Assembly (NCBI GenBank): GCA_019873685.1
Contig: JAIOAT010000006.1
Span: forward strand, 1-64,000
DNA from: Chloroflexota bacterium
GTDB lineage: Bacteria; Chloroflexota; Anaerolineae; Aggregatilineales; Ch27
DNA length: 64,000 nt
Reading direction: 5' to 3'
In this document: one piece after another, positions 54,921 to 62,837 of the stretch
How positions within the stretch are numbered: the first letter of the stretch is position 1
Layout of the letters: the number at the start of each line of letters is the position of its first letter
Notes under the pieces: model-generated
What the model was told of the DNA's origin: nothing
Seen by the model: only the letters and a program-made list of their open reading frames with translations
Database searches by the model: none
Made by a program: the position numbers and the translations under genes

Positions 54921-55583
54921 TTACTCCTGCCATTCGTCATCATCAATCCGGTCGTCAGCGGGCAGCTCAAGCTCCGCCAGCAGCCGATCAAGCACTTCCC
55001 GGCAGGTTTCGGTCGGGAAGCCGCGGCGGGCCAGGTAGGCGTACAGCCGGTGCCGGAAGACCTGGCGGCTCAGGGTTGCCCAGCGGGTCGCCTGCGCCCT
55101 GGCCGCCCGGTAAGCGGCCTCGGCGAAGTCAACTTCGCTGAGCACCTGAGTGATGATCGCGCCTGAGATACCCTTTTGCTTAAGCTCCTGCCGCAATGCC
55201 AGGGGGCCACGCGGGCGGAATTCGTCCCGGTTCTGCACCCAGTAGCGGGCAAAGGCCAGGTCGTCCACGTAACCCAGGCGTTCAAGCTCAGCGATGACCT
55301 GATCGATCACCGGCGGCTCAACGCCTTTTTCCTGCAGGTTGCGGCGCACCTCGCTGATGGAGCGAGGGCGGTAAGAGAGGAAGCGCACGGCCCGATCCAG
55401 CGCGGTCGCGACCGCGTCACGCGCCTTCAGTTCGGCGATCTCCGCTTCTGTCAGCACCTGGCCGCGTCGCAGGCGGGCGGCTTCTACCAGTGGCAGCGCA
55501 AAAGCGTATTCGCCGTCAAGGTAGACATTCACCCGCTCCTTGTTGCGGGCCTGGACTTCCAGAGCGGTGATCTGGCCGGGCAC
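54921..55583 (-). CDS. recX: RecX-family regulator
   Basis: Three-helix-repeat protein that modulates RecA filaments. The repeats are visible: ARDAVATALDRAVRFLSYR then RSISEVRRNLQEKG, LGYVDDLAFARYWV, GPLALRQELKQKGIS, and FLARRGFPTETCREVL-like at the end. The N-terminal 65 residues form a small beta domain (ALEVQARNKERVNVYLDGEYAF), and 220 residues is the usual long form. The start is ATG 55583. A terminator hairpin ends only 13-27 bases upstream, so recX may be read from its own start or through an attenuator. Confidence 0.9.
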   Translation of the reverse strand: MPGQITALEVQARNKERVNVYLDGEYAFALPLVEAARLRRGQVLTEAEIAELKARDAVATALDRAVRFLSYRPRSISEVRRNLQEKGVEPPVIDQVIAELERLGYVDDLAFARYWVQNRDEFRPRGPLALRQELKQKGISGAIITQVLSEVDFAEAAYRAARAQATRWATLSRQVFRHRLYAYLARRGFPTETCREVLDRLLAELELPADDRIDDDEWQE

Positions 55584-55595
55584 GGGCTGCCCTCC

Positions 55596-55631
55596 TCAAA
55601 AACACAAAAGCCGTGGCGGGTTCGCCACGGC
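55596..55631 (-). terminator. Intrinsic terminator or attenuator just upstream of recX
   Basis: On the minus strand, GCCGTGGCG and CGCCACGGC (55610-55618 with 55623-55631, 9 bp, 4-base loop) are followed by TTTTGTGTTTTT. It ends a transcript that must start upstream, inside the gene-free region. Confidence 0.8.
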
Positions 55632-56121
55632 AAAGCTTGGCGGCCAGTGTATGCAACCGGCGCAGCGACAGAACAACGGACTCAGGCGCGGAAAACGGTC
55701 AATTCTTCAGGTCAACATGCCCTGAAGAACCTGTTGGGTCCAGGCTGACGGCCGCCCCGCAGCAACCTTCTGCAGGCTGTCTCCGGGGCCGGGGTCGTTC
55801 GTCAACCAGATCAGTAAACCGAATGGCGGGTTTTCACCCATCTATCCATCTCCCCCGGAAGGGGTGGTGATCGATCTTCGGCTGCCCAGGGCCGCACCGG
55901 CCCGCTACCTGTCACGTCCGCCCGGATGGTGCCGGCCCGCTGGTGGGCCGGTAATCCTGCGGCTGAACCCGGCTACGAGAGCCTGTTTGCTTTGCTGAAT
56001 GCGCTAACCGGGTTCCGCCAGCCAATCCTGTAACGGCGGAGTCAATAGACCAGACTGGTATGTTCTATCGGATGCAAGCTTTGCGCGTGGCAGAATACCA
56101 CGCTCATGACACAAATTCTTA
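55600..56121 (-). ncRNA. Candidate structured RNA or recX leader
   Basis: About 520 bases without a supported coding frame, bounded on the minus strand by a promoter (56128-56156) and a terminator (55596-55631). Many hairpins are visible. They include a 9-bp stem TTCTTCAGG/CCTGAAGAA (55703-55711 with 55721-55729), a GGGT-GAAA-ACCC GNRA tetraloop hairpin (about 55829-55840), CCGGCCC/GGGCCGG (about 55933-55953) and ACCCGG/CCGGGT. The lack of the P4 motif and ACAGAA argues against RNase P RNA, and no tag ORF or CCA end argues against tmRNA. The family is unknown. Confidence 0.5.
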
Positions 56122-56127
56122 ACATCT

Positions 56128-56156
56128 ATTATGCGCTGTTGCATCCGATTATGCAA
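56128..56156 (-). promoter_or_regulatory. Minus-strand promoter for the candidate RNA
   Basis: TTGCAT (56151-56156), 17-base spacer, CATAAT (56128-56133). It overlaps an inverted repeat pair: TTGCATCCGAT at 56139-56149 and ATCGGATGCAA at 56067-56077 (11 of 11), a possible operator or looping site. Confidence 0.55.
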
Positions 56157-56157
56157 G

Positions 56158-56355
56158 AAAGAGACCGCGAGACCGGGAGGTCAGGCGACCGGGAGAAGCG
56201 CAGTCCTATCTCCCGCCCCGCCCATGCTAACCGTCGGCGCAGGCTGCCGCGCCGAAAAACGCACAGGGGTGTAGCGGCCCGCGCGCCCTGTTGCCCTGCG
56301 GGCGCAGCGCCGCTACACCCCACAAGTTCCCGGTCTCCCGGCCTCCTGGTCTCTT
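56158..56355. repeat. About 200-bp palindromic element with inverted terminal arms (MITE-like)
   Basis: The left arm 56158-56195 (AAAGAGACCGCGAGACCGGG...) and right arm 56327-56355 are imperfect inverted copies. Inside, GGGGTGTAGCGGC (56266-56278) pairs perfectly with GCCGCTACACCCC (56309-56321), and GCCCGC with GCGGGC further in. The whole can fold into a long hairpin. No transposase frame and no clear target duplication are visible. Confidence 0.55.
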
Positions 56356-56358
56356 CTC

Positions 56359-58455
56359 CTACCAGTCCGGTTCCAGGCCGCCAGAAGCCAGCAGCGTCTC
56401 CCCGGAGCCATCGCGCCAGGCGCGGTAGACCGCCCAGGAGCCGCCGTTGTCGCGGTAGTAGACCACCCAGTTTCCATCCCCTGACCAGGCCGGCCAGCGG
56501 TTGGGCGGGCTGGTCACCAGCCGGGTCTGACTGGAGCCATCGCCATTCATCACGAAGATGTCGAAGCTCCCGCCGTCGCGATTCGAAGCGAAGGCAATCC
56601 GCCCGTTAGCGCCCCAGTCGGGTTCAACGTTGGCGCCGCTGGACGTCAATTGCTGTTCCCCGCCGCCATCGCTGGCCCGGATCGAGTAGATCTGGATGCT
56701 GCCGCCGCTGTCACGCTGGAAGGCGATGCGTTGCCCGTCCGGCGAATAGGTCGGGTGCTGGTCGCTGACGAAGTTGCTGGTCAGGCGGGTGGGGGATGCG
56801 CCGCTGGCCTGTATCCGCCAAATCTCGGCGCTGTCGTTGCGGTCAGAGACAAAGGCGATGAAGTTGCCATCCGGCGACCAGGCCGGCTGGCTATCAGCAG
56901 CCGGGTCAGTGGTCAGGGCGGTCACACCGGAGCCATCCACGTTCATCACGTAGATGTTAGCGTTGCCGTCGCGGGTGGACATGAAGGCGATCCGGGAGCC
57001 ATCCGGCGAGAGGGCCGGCTGGCGCTCATCCGACGCCGGCGCGTTGGAGACGTTGGTGATGGCGGAGCCGTCTGCGTTCATGGTGTAGATTTCCCAGTTC
57101 CCGCTGCTGTTGGAGGCAAAGACGATCTTGCCAGTTGGCGGGGGCGGGGTGACGTTGAGCGTGATCGTGCCCTGGGCATAGGCGGGGCTGCTATCTGTCA
57201 CGCTCCAGACGAACTGGGTTGTGCCGGTAAAGCCCGCCGGCGGGGTGTAATAGTACTTGAATTTATCCGTGCCGTCGGGCGTCAGCGTGCCCTGTGCTGG
57301 CGCTGTGACGATCGTCACCGTGGTGTACGGCGGTACGCCGTTGCGGGCCTGCAGCGTGATCGGGAAGTTGACCGCATTCAGCGGGACGCTGATCGTCTGG
57401 CTGACCGCCTCCAGCGGGTTAGAGCCGACGGTCACGCGCACAATACCCACATCGGACTGCCCGCTGCTGTCGTTGGCCAGGTACGTAAAGGTGTCATTGC
57501 CCAGGAAGCCCGCATTGGGCCGATACTCAACCGTCTGAGCGTCCAGCACGATCAGCCGCCCGTTGGCCGGGTTGCTGTTGATCAGGAAGCGGTAAGGCGG
57601 TGTGCCGTTCACAGCGGCAAAGGTGACGCGGATGGGCGTCTGGTAAGGCGTGGTCAGGTCAAAATCGGCGGCGCGGAAGGCCAGCGGGTTGCCCCCGCCG
57701 CCAAAAACGGCCAGCGCAGTCGCCGTCAGGGCGTTGGTGGCGGCGGCGGCAGCGGTAGCGTTCAGCGCGTTGACATCGCATTCGGCGATGGTGATCTGCT
57801 GCGGGTCGGTGGTGACCCATTTGCCCCAGTTATCGGCCATCGACAGCCAGTAGGCCACCTGCCCCGGCTGGTCAAACGGACCCAGTTCGGCGGTGTACAG
57901 GTTGCCCTCCTGGTTGACCATCGGGATGACCTGCCCCGGCTGGGTGTTGTAGACGTAGTTCAGGCGCAGCGTATACAGCCCGACGCTGGATTCGATGTTG
58001 GCCGTGATCGTGGTTGTGGTGGGCAAGCAGCGCGGATCGCGCGGCGTGACCAGCCCCGGCACATCCGGCGCCACCGCCACCACCACCGGCGCGGGCTGAT
58101 CCTGGGTCGGCGTGAAGGTGGGCGGCGGAGAAGGCGTGAACGTGTCGGTGGGGGTGGGTGTGTTGGACGGCGTGTAGGTCAGGCTGGGCGTATAGGTGAT
58201 CGACGGCGTATAGGTAGCGATGATGATGTAAGGGGTCCAGGTGGAAGACGGCGTCAGGGTCAGGCTGGGGGTCAGGGTGATGGTCGGCGTGACGAATGGT
58301 GTGGCGGTCGGCGGCACGGGCGTGTCCGTCTGGGTGGCGGTGGGCAAGACAGCCACGCGCGGAATCTCCGGGGTGGGCGTGGGCTGGCAGGCTGCCAGCG
58401 TCAGCAGCACACTGAGCAGCGCCAGAACCGCCCTGCGCATCTGCACCTGACTCAT
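56359..58455 (-). CDS. Lipoprotein with Ig-like repeats and a six-bladed TolB-type propeller
   Basis: A 698-residue surface lipoprotein with signal and lipobox LAAC near residue 23. A Thr/Pro-rich stalk (about 25-120) is followed by an unclassified domain (about 130-235). Two Ig/cadherin-like repeats with Y(R/T)P-x-(A)GF-x-G-x-(D/T)-x-F come next (about 260-345 and 350-445). The C-terminal half has six WD40-like PD40 repeats (RIAF-S-x-R-D-G, IY-MN-DGS), as in TolB. No Pal or Tol genes are near, so a Tol role is unlikely; a surface binding role fits better. First-transcribed partner unknown. Confidence 0.85.
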   Translation of the reverse strand: MSQVQMRRAVLALLSVLLTLAACQPTPTPEIPRVAVLPTATQTDTPVPPTATPFVTPTITLTPSLTLTPSSTWTPYIIIATYTPSITYTPSLTYTPSNTPTPTDTFTPSPPPTFTPTQDQPAPVVVAVAPDVPGLVTPRDPRCLPTTTTITANIESSVGLYTLRLNYVYNTQPGQVIPMVNQEGNLYTAELGPFDQPGQVAYWLSMADNWGKWVTTDPQQITIAECDVNALNATAAAAATNALTATALAVFGGGGNPLAFRAADFDLTTPYQTPIRVTFAAVNGTPPYRFLINSNPANGRLIVLDAQTVEYRPNAGFLGNDTFTYLANDSSGQSDVGIVRVTVGSNPLEAVSQTISVPLNAVNFPITLQARNGVPPYTTVTIVTAPAQGTLTPDGTDKFKYYYTPPAGFTGTTQFVWSVTDSSPAYAQGTITLNVTPPPPTGKIVFASNSSGNWEIYTMNADGSAITNVSNAPASDERQPALSPDGSRIAFMSTRDGNANIYVMNVDGSGVTALTTDPAADSQPAWSPDGNFIAFVSDRNDSAEIWRIQASGASPTRLTSNFVSDQHPTYSPDGQRIAFQRDSGGSIQIYSIRASDGGGEQQLTSSGANVEPDWGANGRIAFASNRDGGSFDIFVMNGDGSSQTRLVTSPPNRWPAWSGDGNWVVYYRDNGGSWAVYRAWRDGSGETLLASGGLEPDW

Positions 58456-58546
58456 GGATCAACCCTTCCCTGCCAGTGGTCAGCCACCAAAACTAACGCC
58501 ATGATACCACAACTGCCCGTTGCCGATGGCTAGGAAAGGGTGGCTA

Positions 58547-59719
58547 TCAGCCGCCCGCCGCACCGCCCGGCTGGCTCACGCTCAGGCGGTAAGCGCCCTG
58601 CCCGGCGGCCAGGTAAGCGCGCACGCGCAGGGTGTATACCCCGGCGGCAGGCAGGCGCAGGGCTGGTAGACGGCTGCTCACACCCCCGCTGCCATCGTCA
58701 TCGCGGGCCAACAGGACGCCATCCGGCCCGATCACTTCCAGCAGCGTGTCCAGCGCCCCGGCGGTCCCTTCCAGCCGCACATCAAGCTGCAGCGGGCCGT
58801 CCACCGTCAGCGTCCAGAGGTGCATCGTCCCGGCGGGTAACAGGCCGCTGACCACCTCGCCGGGGGCGATTGTCCCGATCTGGCTGACCGGCGGCAGCGC
58901 CTCTGGCAGTGGCGAAGGCGTCGGGGTAGGCATAGCAGGGACGGGAGTCGGTGCGCGCGCACCTTCCAGCAGATGCAGGGTATACGGCCCGGTTGAGGCG
59001 TGGCCCCAGGCGCGGACGACAATCACGTACGGCCCGTTGTACGGCAGGGCCAGGCCGTTGATCAGGCTATTGCGTCCGCCGCCTTCATCGTCGCTCGTCG
59101 CCAGCGGGGAGCCATCCGCCGCCAGCAGTTCCAGCAGCGGGTCGAGGCCAGAACCGGGCGCAGCGTCCAGGGCGATGCTGATAACCTGCCCGGCGACGCC
59201 TTCAAACCGCCAGCGGTCGACCTGCCCGGCGGCGCGAATCTCTCCCGTGACCGTCTCGCCGATCCCGATCGGCGTGCTTTCGGCCAGCATCCCGGCGCGG
59301 CGACTGGACGCTTCCAGCGTGTATGCGCCGCCGCCCCGCCGGCCATAGGAACGGGCCACCAGCGTGTAGACTCCGGGCGCGGTCAGCGGCACATCAACCA
59401 GGGCTGCGTTGCGCTGGCCGGGGGCCGCGTCATCGTTGAAGGCGATCAGCGCACCCGCCGGATCAACCAGGACGAGAACCGGATCAAGCGCCGGATCCGT
59501 GGTGGTCATGGTGGCGCTCACCCGATCCTGCCCCTCGCTGCAGAAAGTGTAGGCGTGGATCGCGCCCGGCGGCAGGATGGCCTCGATCGGCTGGCCGAAA
59601 GTCAGGGGGCCGCCCTGGGCCTGCGCGGGGCCGACCGGGAGGCAGGTAGCGATGATAGCCAGCAAGCAGATGAGGCTCAGGCGTCGGATCATCGTCATCT
59701 CTGGCGGATGGCCTGTCAT
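58547..59719 (-). CDS. Exported protein with three PPC-type domains
   Basis: A 390-residue secreted protein. After a signal peptide (cleavage after PAQAQ, about 30-35) come three beta-sandwich modules of the bacterial pre-peptidase C-terminal (PPC) type. Each has G-(E/Q)-x-(V/I)-x-(G/A)-x-(L/I) at the start, LD-(P/T)-(L/V)-LE-(L/V) in the middle and DD(D/E)G followed by (Y/V)TL at the end. PPC domains assist secretion or bind other proteins and glycans. There is no peptidase here. The start overlaps the upstream PPC lipoprotein stop by ATGA (59716-59719). An inner ATG at 59698 is possible. Confidence 0.82.
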   Translation of the reverse strand: MTGHPPEMTMIRRLSLICLLAIIATCLPVGPAQAQGGPLTFGQPIEAILPPGAIHAYTFCSEGQDRVSATMTTTDPALDPVLVLVDPAGALIAFNDDAAPGQRNAALVDVPLTAPGVYTLVARSYGRRGGGAYTLEASSRRAGMLAESTPIGIGETVTGEIRAAGQVDRWRFEGVAGQVISIALDAAPGSGLDPLLELLAADGSPLATSDDEGGGRNSLINGLALPYNGPYVIVVRAWGHASTGPYTLHLLEGARAPTPVPAMPTPTPSPLPEALPPVSQIGTIAPGEVVSGLLPAGTMHLWTLTVDGPLQLDVRLEGTAGALDTLLEVIGPDGVLLARDDDGSGGVSSRLPALRLPAAGVYTLRVRAYLAAGQGAYRLSVSQPGGAAGG

Positions 59720-61254
59720 CCGCCGTCCACACGGAACAACAGCAACCGGTACGGACCGAACGTCTGAGAGCGGTAGCTGGAAGCGACAATGCGGTACGTG
59801 CCATCCACTGGCAGGCGCACACGCTCCAGACGGGCGTCCAGTGTGCTGGCGCCGCGCAGATCATCGTTGGAGGCGATCTGAGCGCCGGTGGGGTCGAACA
59901 GTTGCAGGTAGGAATCGACCCCGGCGCCTTTCATCATAATGGTGACCCGGTCGCCGGCCCGCCCTTCGAATGTCCAGACGTCTTCCTGGCCGGGGAAGAT
60001 CAGCGCGCCGCTGACGCCCTGGCCATAGGCCAGCGGCCCGCCGCCTGCCCCGGTGGTAAAGTCCACCCGGTTGATCAGCAGCCGGTAGTCGATGAAGCGG
60101 CTTTCCACGCCCAGCACGCGGAAGGCGTACTCGCCGCGCATGCGCAGGAAGATGCTGGGCAGGTACACCACTGAGGACGCAGCGTTGTAATCCACCAGCA
60201 TCTGGCTGCCGGAAACCGGCTCCGTCATCTCCAGGTAGAGGTTGAGCTGCTCGTTCAGCGCCTCCAGCAGGATTTCCACCGCCATCGGCTCCTCGACGTA
60301 CAGACGGTACGTGTCGCCGCCGACATGGGGCCGCAGTTGCGCCTCCACCGGTTCGCCCAGGGTGAGGACACGGACAAACGGCGTGGGCGAGGGGCCGGGG
60401 GTGGGCGACGGAGGGGTGGGTGTGGGCGGCCGGCCGGCCTGCAGGGCTAGCTCGTAAGCGCCCACGCTACCGCCCACGCTGGTGACGCGCAGGGTATAAG
60501 TGCCGCTGCGGGTCAGGGGCAGGTCGGTGATGCGGGCGTCCAGCCTGTCGCCGCTGTCATCGTCAGCGCGCACGACGATGCCATCAGGATCAAGCACTTC
60601 CAGATAGGGGTCAAGAGCGGTGCCGCTGACCGCCCGCAGATTAATGGTGACATACTGGCCAGGCCGGGCGGAAAGTTGCCAGAGATCAACCTGGCCGGAG
60701 GTGTTGATCGCCCCGCTGCGCGTCTCGCCGATGCTGATCGGCCCGCCGCCGGGACGCTGGGTTGGCGTAGGGGTAGGCGTCGGGACAGGCGTCCCCAGGC
60801 TCAGGCGCAGGCCGTAACTGCCGAAGCTGGCATGGTTGAAACCGTACGCCAACAGCGTGTACTCCCCGCTGACCGGCAGGATGAAGTTGTTAATGCGGCT
60901 ATCAACGCCGCCCCCGCCGTCGTCGTTGACGACCAGCGTTGCGCCATCCGGCCCGCGCAACTCCAGGTAGCTGTCCAGCAGGCCGCCGGGCGGGGCCTGC
61001 ATCACAATCGTGACCGCCTGGCCAGCCTCAGCATGGAAGGTGTAGCGGTGCTCCTCGCCCGGCGCCTGAATCGCGCCAGCCATCGGCGCCTCCGGAGTCA
61101 GGATGATCGTCTCCGCCCCGCTGACCGGCGTGCCCGGCGGTGGAGGAGCTGTTGGCGCGAAGGTGGTCGATGCCACCGACAGCGGCGACGACTCACAGGC
61201 GGTCAGCAGCAGTCCACCCAGCGCAATCAGCGCGATGACGCCCGTGCGCCTCAT
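59716..61254 (-). CDS. Lipoprotein with about four PPC-type domains
   Basis: A 512-residue lipoprotein: signal and lipobox LLTAC near residue 19. At least four PPC-like modules follow, such as GETRSGAINTSGQVDLWQL, LDPYLEVLDPDG and DDDSGDRLDARI, linked by short Pro/Thr stretches. The third module is degenerate (no DDxG). The last ends YRLLLFRVDGG at the C-terminus. It is coupled by ATGA to the next PPC gene, so the pair is probably made in a fixed ratio on the cell surface. No catalytic domain. Both may be recent relatives by duplication. Confidence 0.82.
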   Translation of the reverse strand: MRRTGVIALIALGGLLLTACESSPLSVASTTFAPTAPPPPGTPVSGAETIILTPEAPMAGAIQAPGEEHRYTFHAEAGQAVTIVMQAPPGGLLDSYLELRGPDGATLVVNDDGGGGVDSRINNFILPVSGEYTLLAYGFNHASFGSYGLRLSLGTPVPTPTPTPTQRPGGGPISIGETRSGAINTSGQVDLWQLSARPGQYVTINLRAVSGTALDPYLEVLDPDGIVVRADDDSGDRLDARITDLPLTRSGTYTLRVTSVGGSVGAYELALQAGRPPTPTPPSPTPGPSPTPFVRVLTLGEPVEAQLRPHVGGDTYRLYVEEPMAVEILLEALNEQLNLYLEMTEPVSGSQMLVDYNAASSVVYLPSIFLRMRGEYAFRVLGVESRFIDYRLLINRVDFTTGAGGGPLAYGQGVSGALIFPGQEDVWTFEGRAGDRVTIMMKGAGVDSYLQLFDPTGAQIASNDDLRGASTLDARLERVRLPVDGTYRIVASSYRSQTFGPYRLLLFRVDGG

Positions 61255-61291
61255 ATCCCGTCTCCTGTAGCTGTTCCCGGCAAGTGGAGTT

Positions 61292-61528
61292 TTACACCTT
61301 CCAGTGAGCCAGCCACTTGCTGCCGGTCACCGCAACACCGGCCATCATCCCGAATGCGGCGCCCCAGGCGATGGCGTTCATCCAGCTCTCCGGGCGGACG
61401 CCGATCAGGATGGAAAAGGCCAGCAATCCCAGCGCTCCGATGGCCGGCCCCAGAATCAACCAGCTGCCGATATCCCAGGCGGCGCGCAGGAACTGCGTCG
61501 TATCCGTACTGTCCGGTCGAAACCACAT
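61292..61528 (-). CDS. Small membrane protein
   Basis: A 78-residue protein with two hydrophobic segments (about 22-42 and 52-70). A GxxxG-like run (GWGAAFGMMAG-type) lies in the second. No family recognised. On the minus strand a TATAAT occurs at 61564-61569, about 35 bases before ATG 61528. It precedes the PPC lipoprotein gene by 37 bases and may be the first gene of that operon. Confidence 0.55.
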   Translation of the reverse strand: MWFRPDSTDTTQFLRAAWDIGSWLILGPAIGALGLLAFSILIGVRPESWMNAIAWGAAFGMMAGVAVTGSKWLAHWKV

Positions 61529-61563
61529 TGCCGCCGTCCTCAGAGTCGCTGACTGTTGTTTTG

Positions 61564-61569
61564 ATTATA
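61564..61569 (-). promoter_or_regulatory. -10 element TATAAT (minus strand)
   Basis: ATTATA on the plus strand at 61564-61569 reads TATAAT on the minus strand, 35 bases before the small membrane protein start. The -35 is poor (GCTGAC at 17 bases). Confidence 0.4.
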
Positions 61570-61740
61570 CCCCACCGGCAGGCGCGGTCAGCGGGAAAGC
61601 CGGAAAGCCATCCCTATCGCTATATTCTCCGGGTAACACGCCCTCATCCGCTGTCCCCCACCACCTTGCAGGATAGCGTTCTTGTGCCATGATCAGCCCT
61701 GTCGCGCCGATGCAGGTCCGTTTGGCCAGGTATACTGCCC

Positions 61741-62826
61741 GTGTCCCGATCCCGCGTATTCCGAACTTTTGGTGCATTCTTCTTCGGCCCAGTGACGTCG
61801 CCTTTCCAGGTGGGAATGATTATGGCGGTCGCGCTGGCCTTCGCATTCACACCTCAGTTTGACTACAACGACTGGATGCGCAATACGGAAGGGTTACAGC
61901 GCGGCCTGCGCATCTACGACAATCCTGACACCGTCTATCTCCCGTGGGACCTGGTGCTGCTCTGGCCGTACTATCTGCTTACCGCAGCTGGCGCGCGTGT
62001 GGCTTCGGTGCTGGTTGTCGGGTGGCTGACAATACGTTGTCACTGGCCGCTGATGTACTTTCTGGCAGTTCTTTCCAGCCCGTATTTCATCTGGACAATG
62101 CTGATCAGCAACATCGATGTGCTGGCCCTGCTGCTGCCGGTGGTGCTATGGGAAAGCGTTAAGGGGACACGCTGGCAGACGGCAGGCTGGACAGTAGCGA
62201 TAGCGCTACTGCTGATTAAGCCGCAGGGCAGCTTCCTGCTGATCGCTTACTGGATCTGGAGCTGCCGGCGTAACTGGCGAGAGTTGTTCTGGCCGCTGGC
62301 TGTCGCCGGGTTGCTGGTCGTCTCGACCAGCCTGATCGGCCAGCCACCCCTCCTGTTGCAGTGGCTCGATAATGTGCAGAATCCTTCAGCGGATAACCGG
62401 CTCTTCTGGTCGATCAACAATGTCTCACTGTCGGAGACTCTGGGGCTGCTTCCGGCGGTGGCAGTCGTCAGCGCCGCGCTAATCGGCGTCAGGTTGCTCC
62501 TGCAGCGGCGGGGATTCTGGACAAAGAACCACACCTACGCCTCTCTGTTGCTGGCGGCAATGCTACTTTCGCCGTACGCCAGCAGCCAAGGTGTCATCGC
62601 TCCGCTGGCATTTCTGCCATCGGCGTCCGGCGTGGTGATCCAGTATGTGCTAATCTTTGGCGCAGCGGCGCTTGGTCTTTATAGCGGCCCTTATGACGCC
62701 TGGTGGGCGCTCCTGCTGGGCGTGATTTTACTATATCTCTACCGATCGCCGGATACCATCGACCACAGTCCCACGCCGGAGAACCTCAACGCCACAGACG
62801 ACAAGACCGTGTCTTTGCCGGGGTGA
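61741..62826 (+). CDS. Multi-pass membrane protein, possible GT87-like glycosyltransferase
   Basis: A 361-residue protein with about nine to ten predicted membrane helices. The first external loop carries FDYNDWMRNTEGL with acidic residues followed by RIYDNPDTVYLPW, reminiscent of the Asp-bearing loop of polyprenyl-phosphate-sugar-dependent GT87 enzymes. LLIKPQGSFLLIAYW in the middle also recalls that group (KPQ motif). The match is partial. GTG 61741 lies only four bases after a TATACT (61731-61736), so the true start could be the next in-frame ATG or the mRNA is leaderless. Confidence 0.6.
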   Translation: MSRSRVFRTFGAFFFGPVTSPFQVGMIMAVALAFAFTPQFDYNDWMRNTEGLQRGLRIYDNPDTVYLPWDLVLLWPYYLLTAAGARVASVLVVGWLTIRCHWPLMYFLAVLSSPYFIWTMLISNIDVLALLLPVVLWESVKGTRWQTAGWTVAIALLLIKPQGSFLLIAYWIWSCRRNWRELFWPLAVAGLLVVSTSLIGQPPLLLQWLDNVQNPSADNRLFWSINNVSLSETLGLLPAVAVVSAALIGVRLLLQRRGFWTKNHTYASLLLAAMLLSPYASSQGVIAPLAFLPSASGVVIQYVLIFGAAALGLYSGPYDAWWALLLGVILLYLYRSPDTIDHSPTPENLNATDDKTVSLPG

Positions 62827-62837
62827 GACCTGCAGTT

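Noticed and set aside
55930-55985. Cobalamin riboswitch on the plus strand
   Set aside because: AATCCTGCGGCTGAACCCGG vaguely resembles the core, but the B12 box (GCCAGGAGACC-like) is absent and no plus-strand gene follows.
55600-56121. RNase P RNA, tmRNA or 4.5S RNA identity for the structured region
   Set aside because: RNase P needs GAGGAAAGTCC and ACAGAA, tmRNA a tag frame and a CCA end, and 4.5S a GGAAGCAGC-type loop. None is present on the minus strand in order. A loose AGATGGAT match was judged chance.
56650-58533. 627-codon plus-strand frame
   Set aside because: Antisense to the TolB-like lipoprotein, whose propeller repeats and lipobox are clear.
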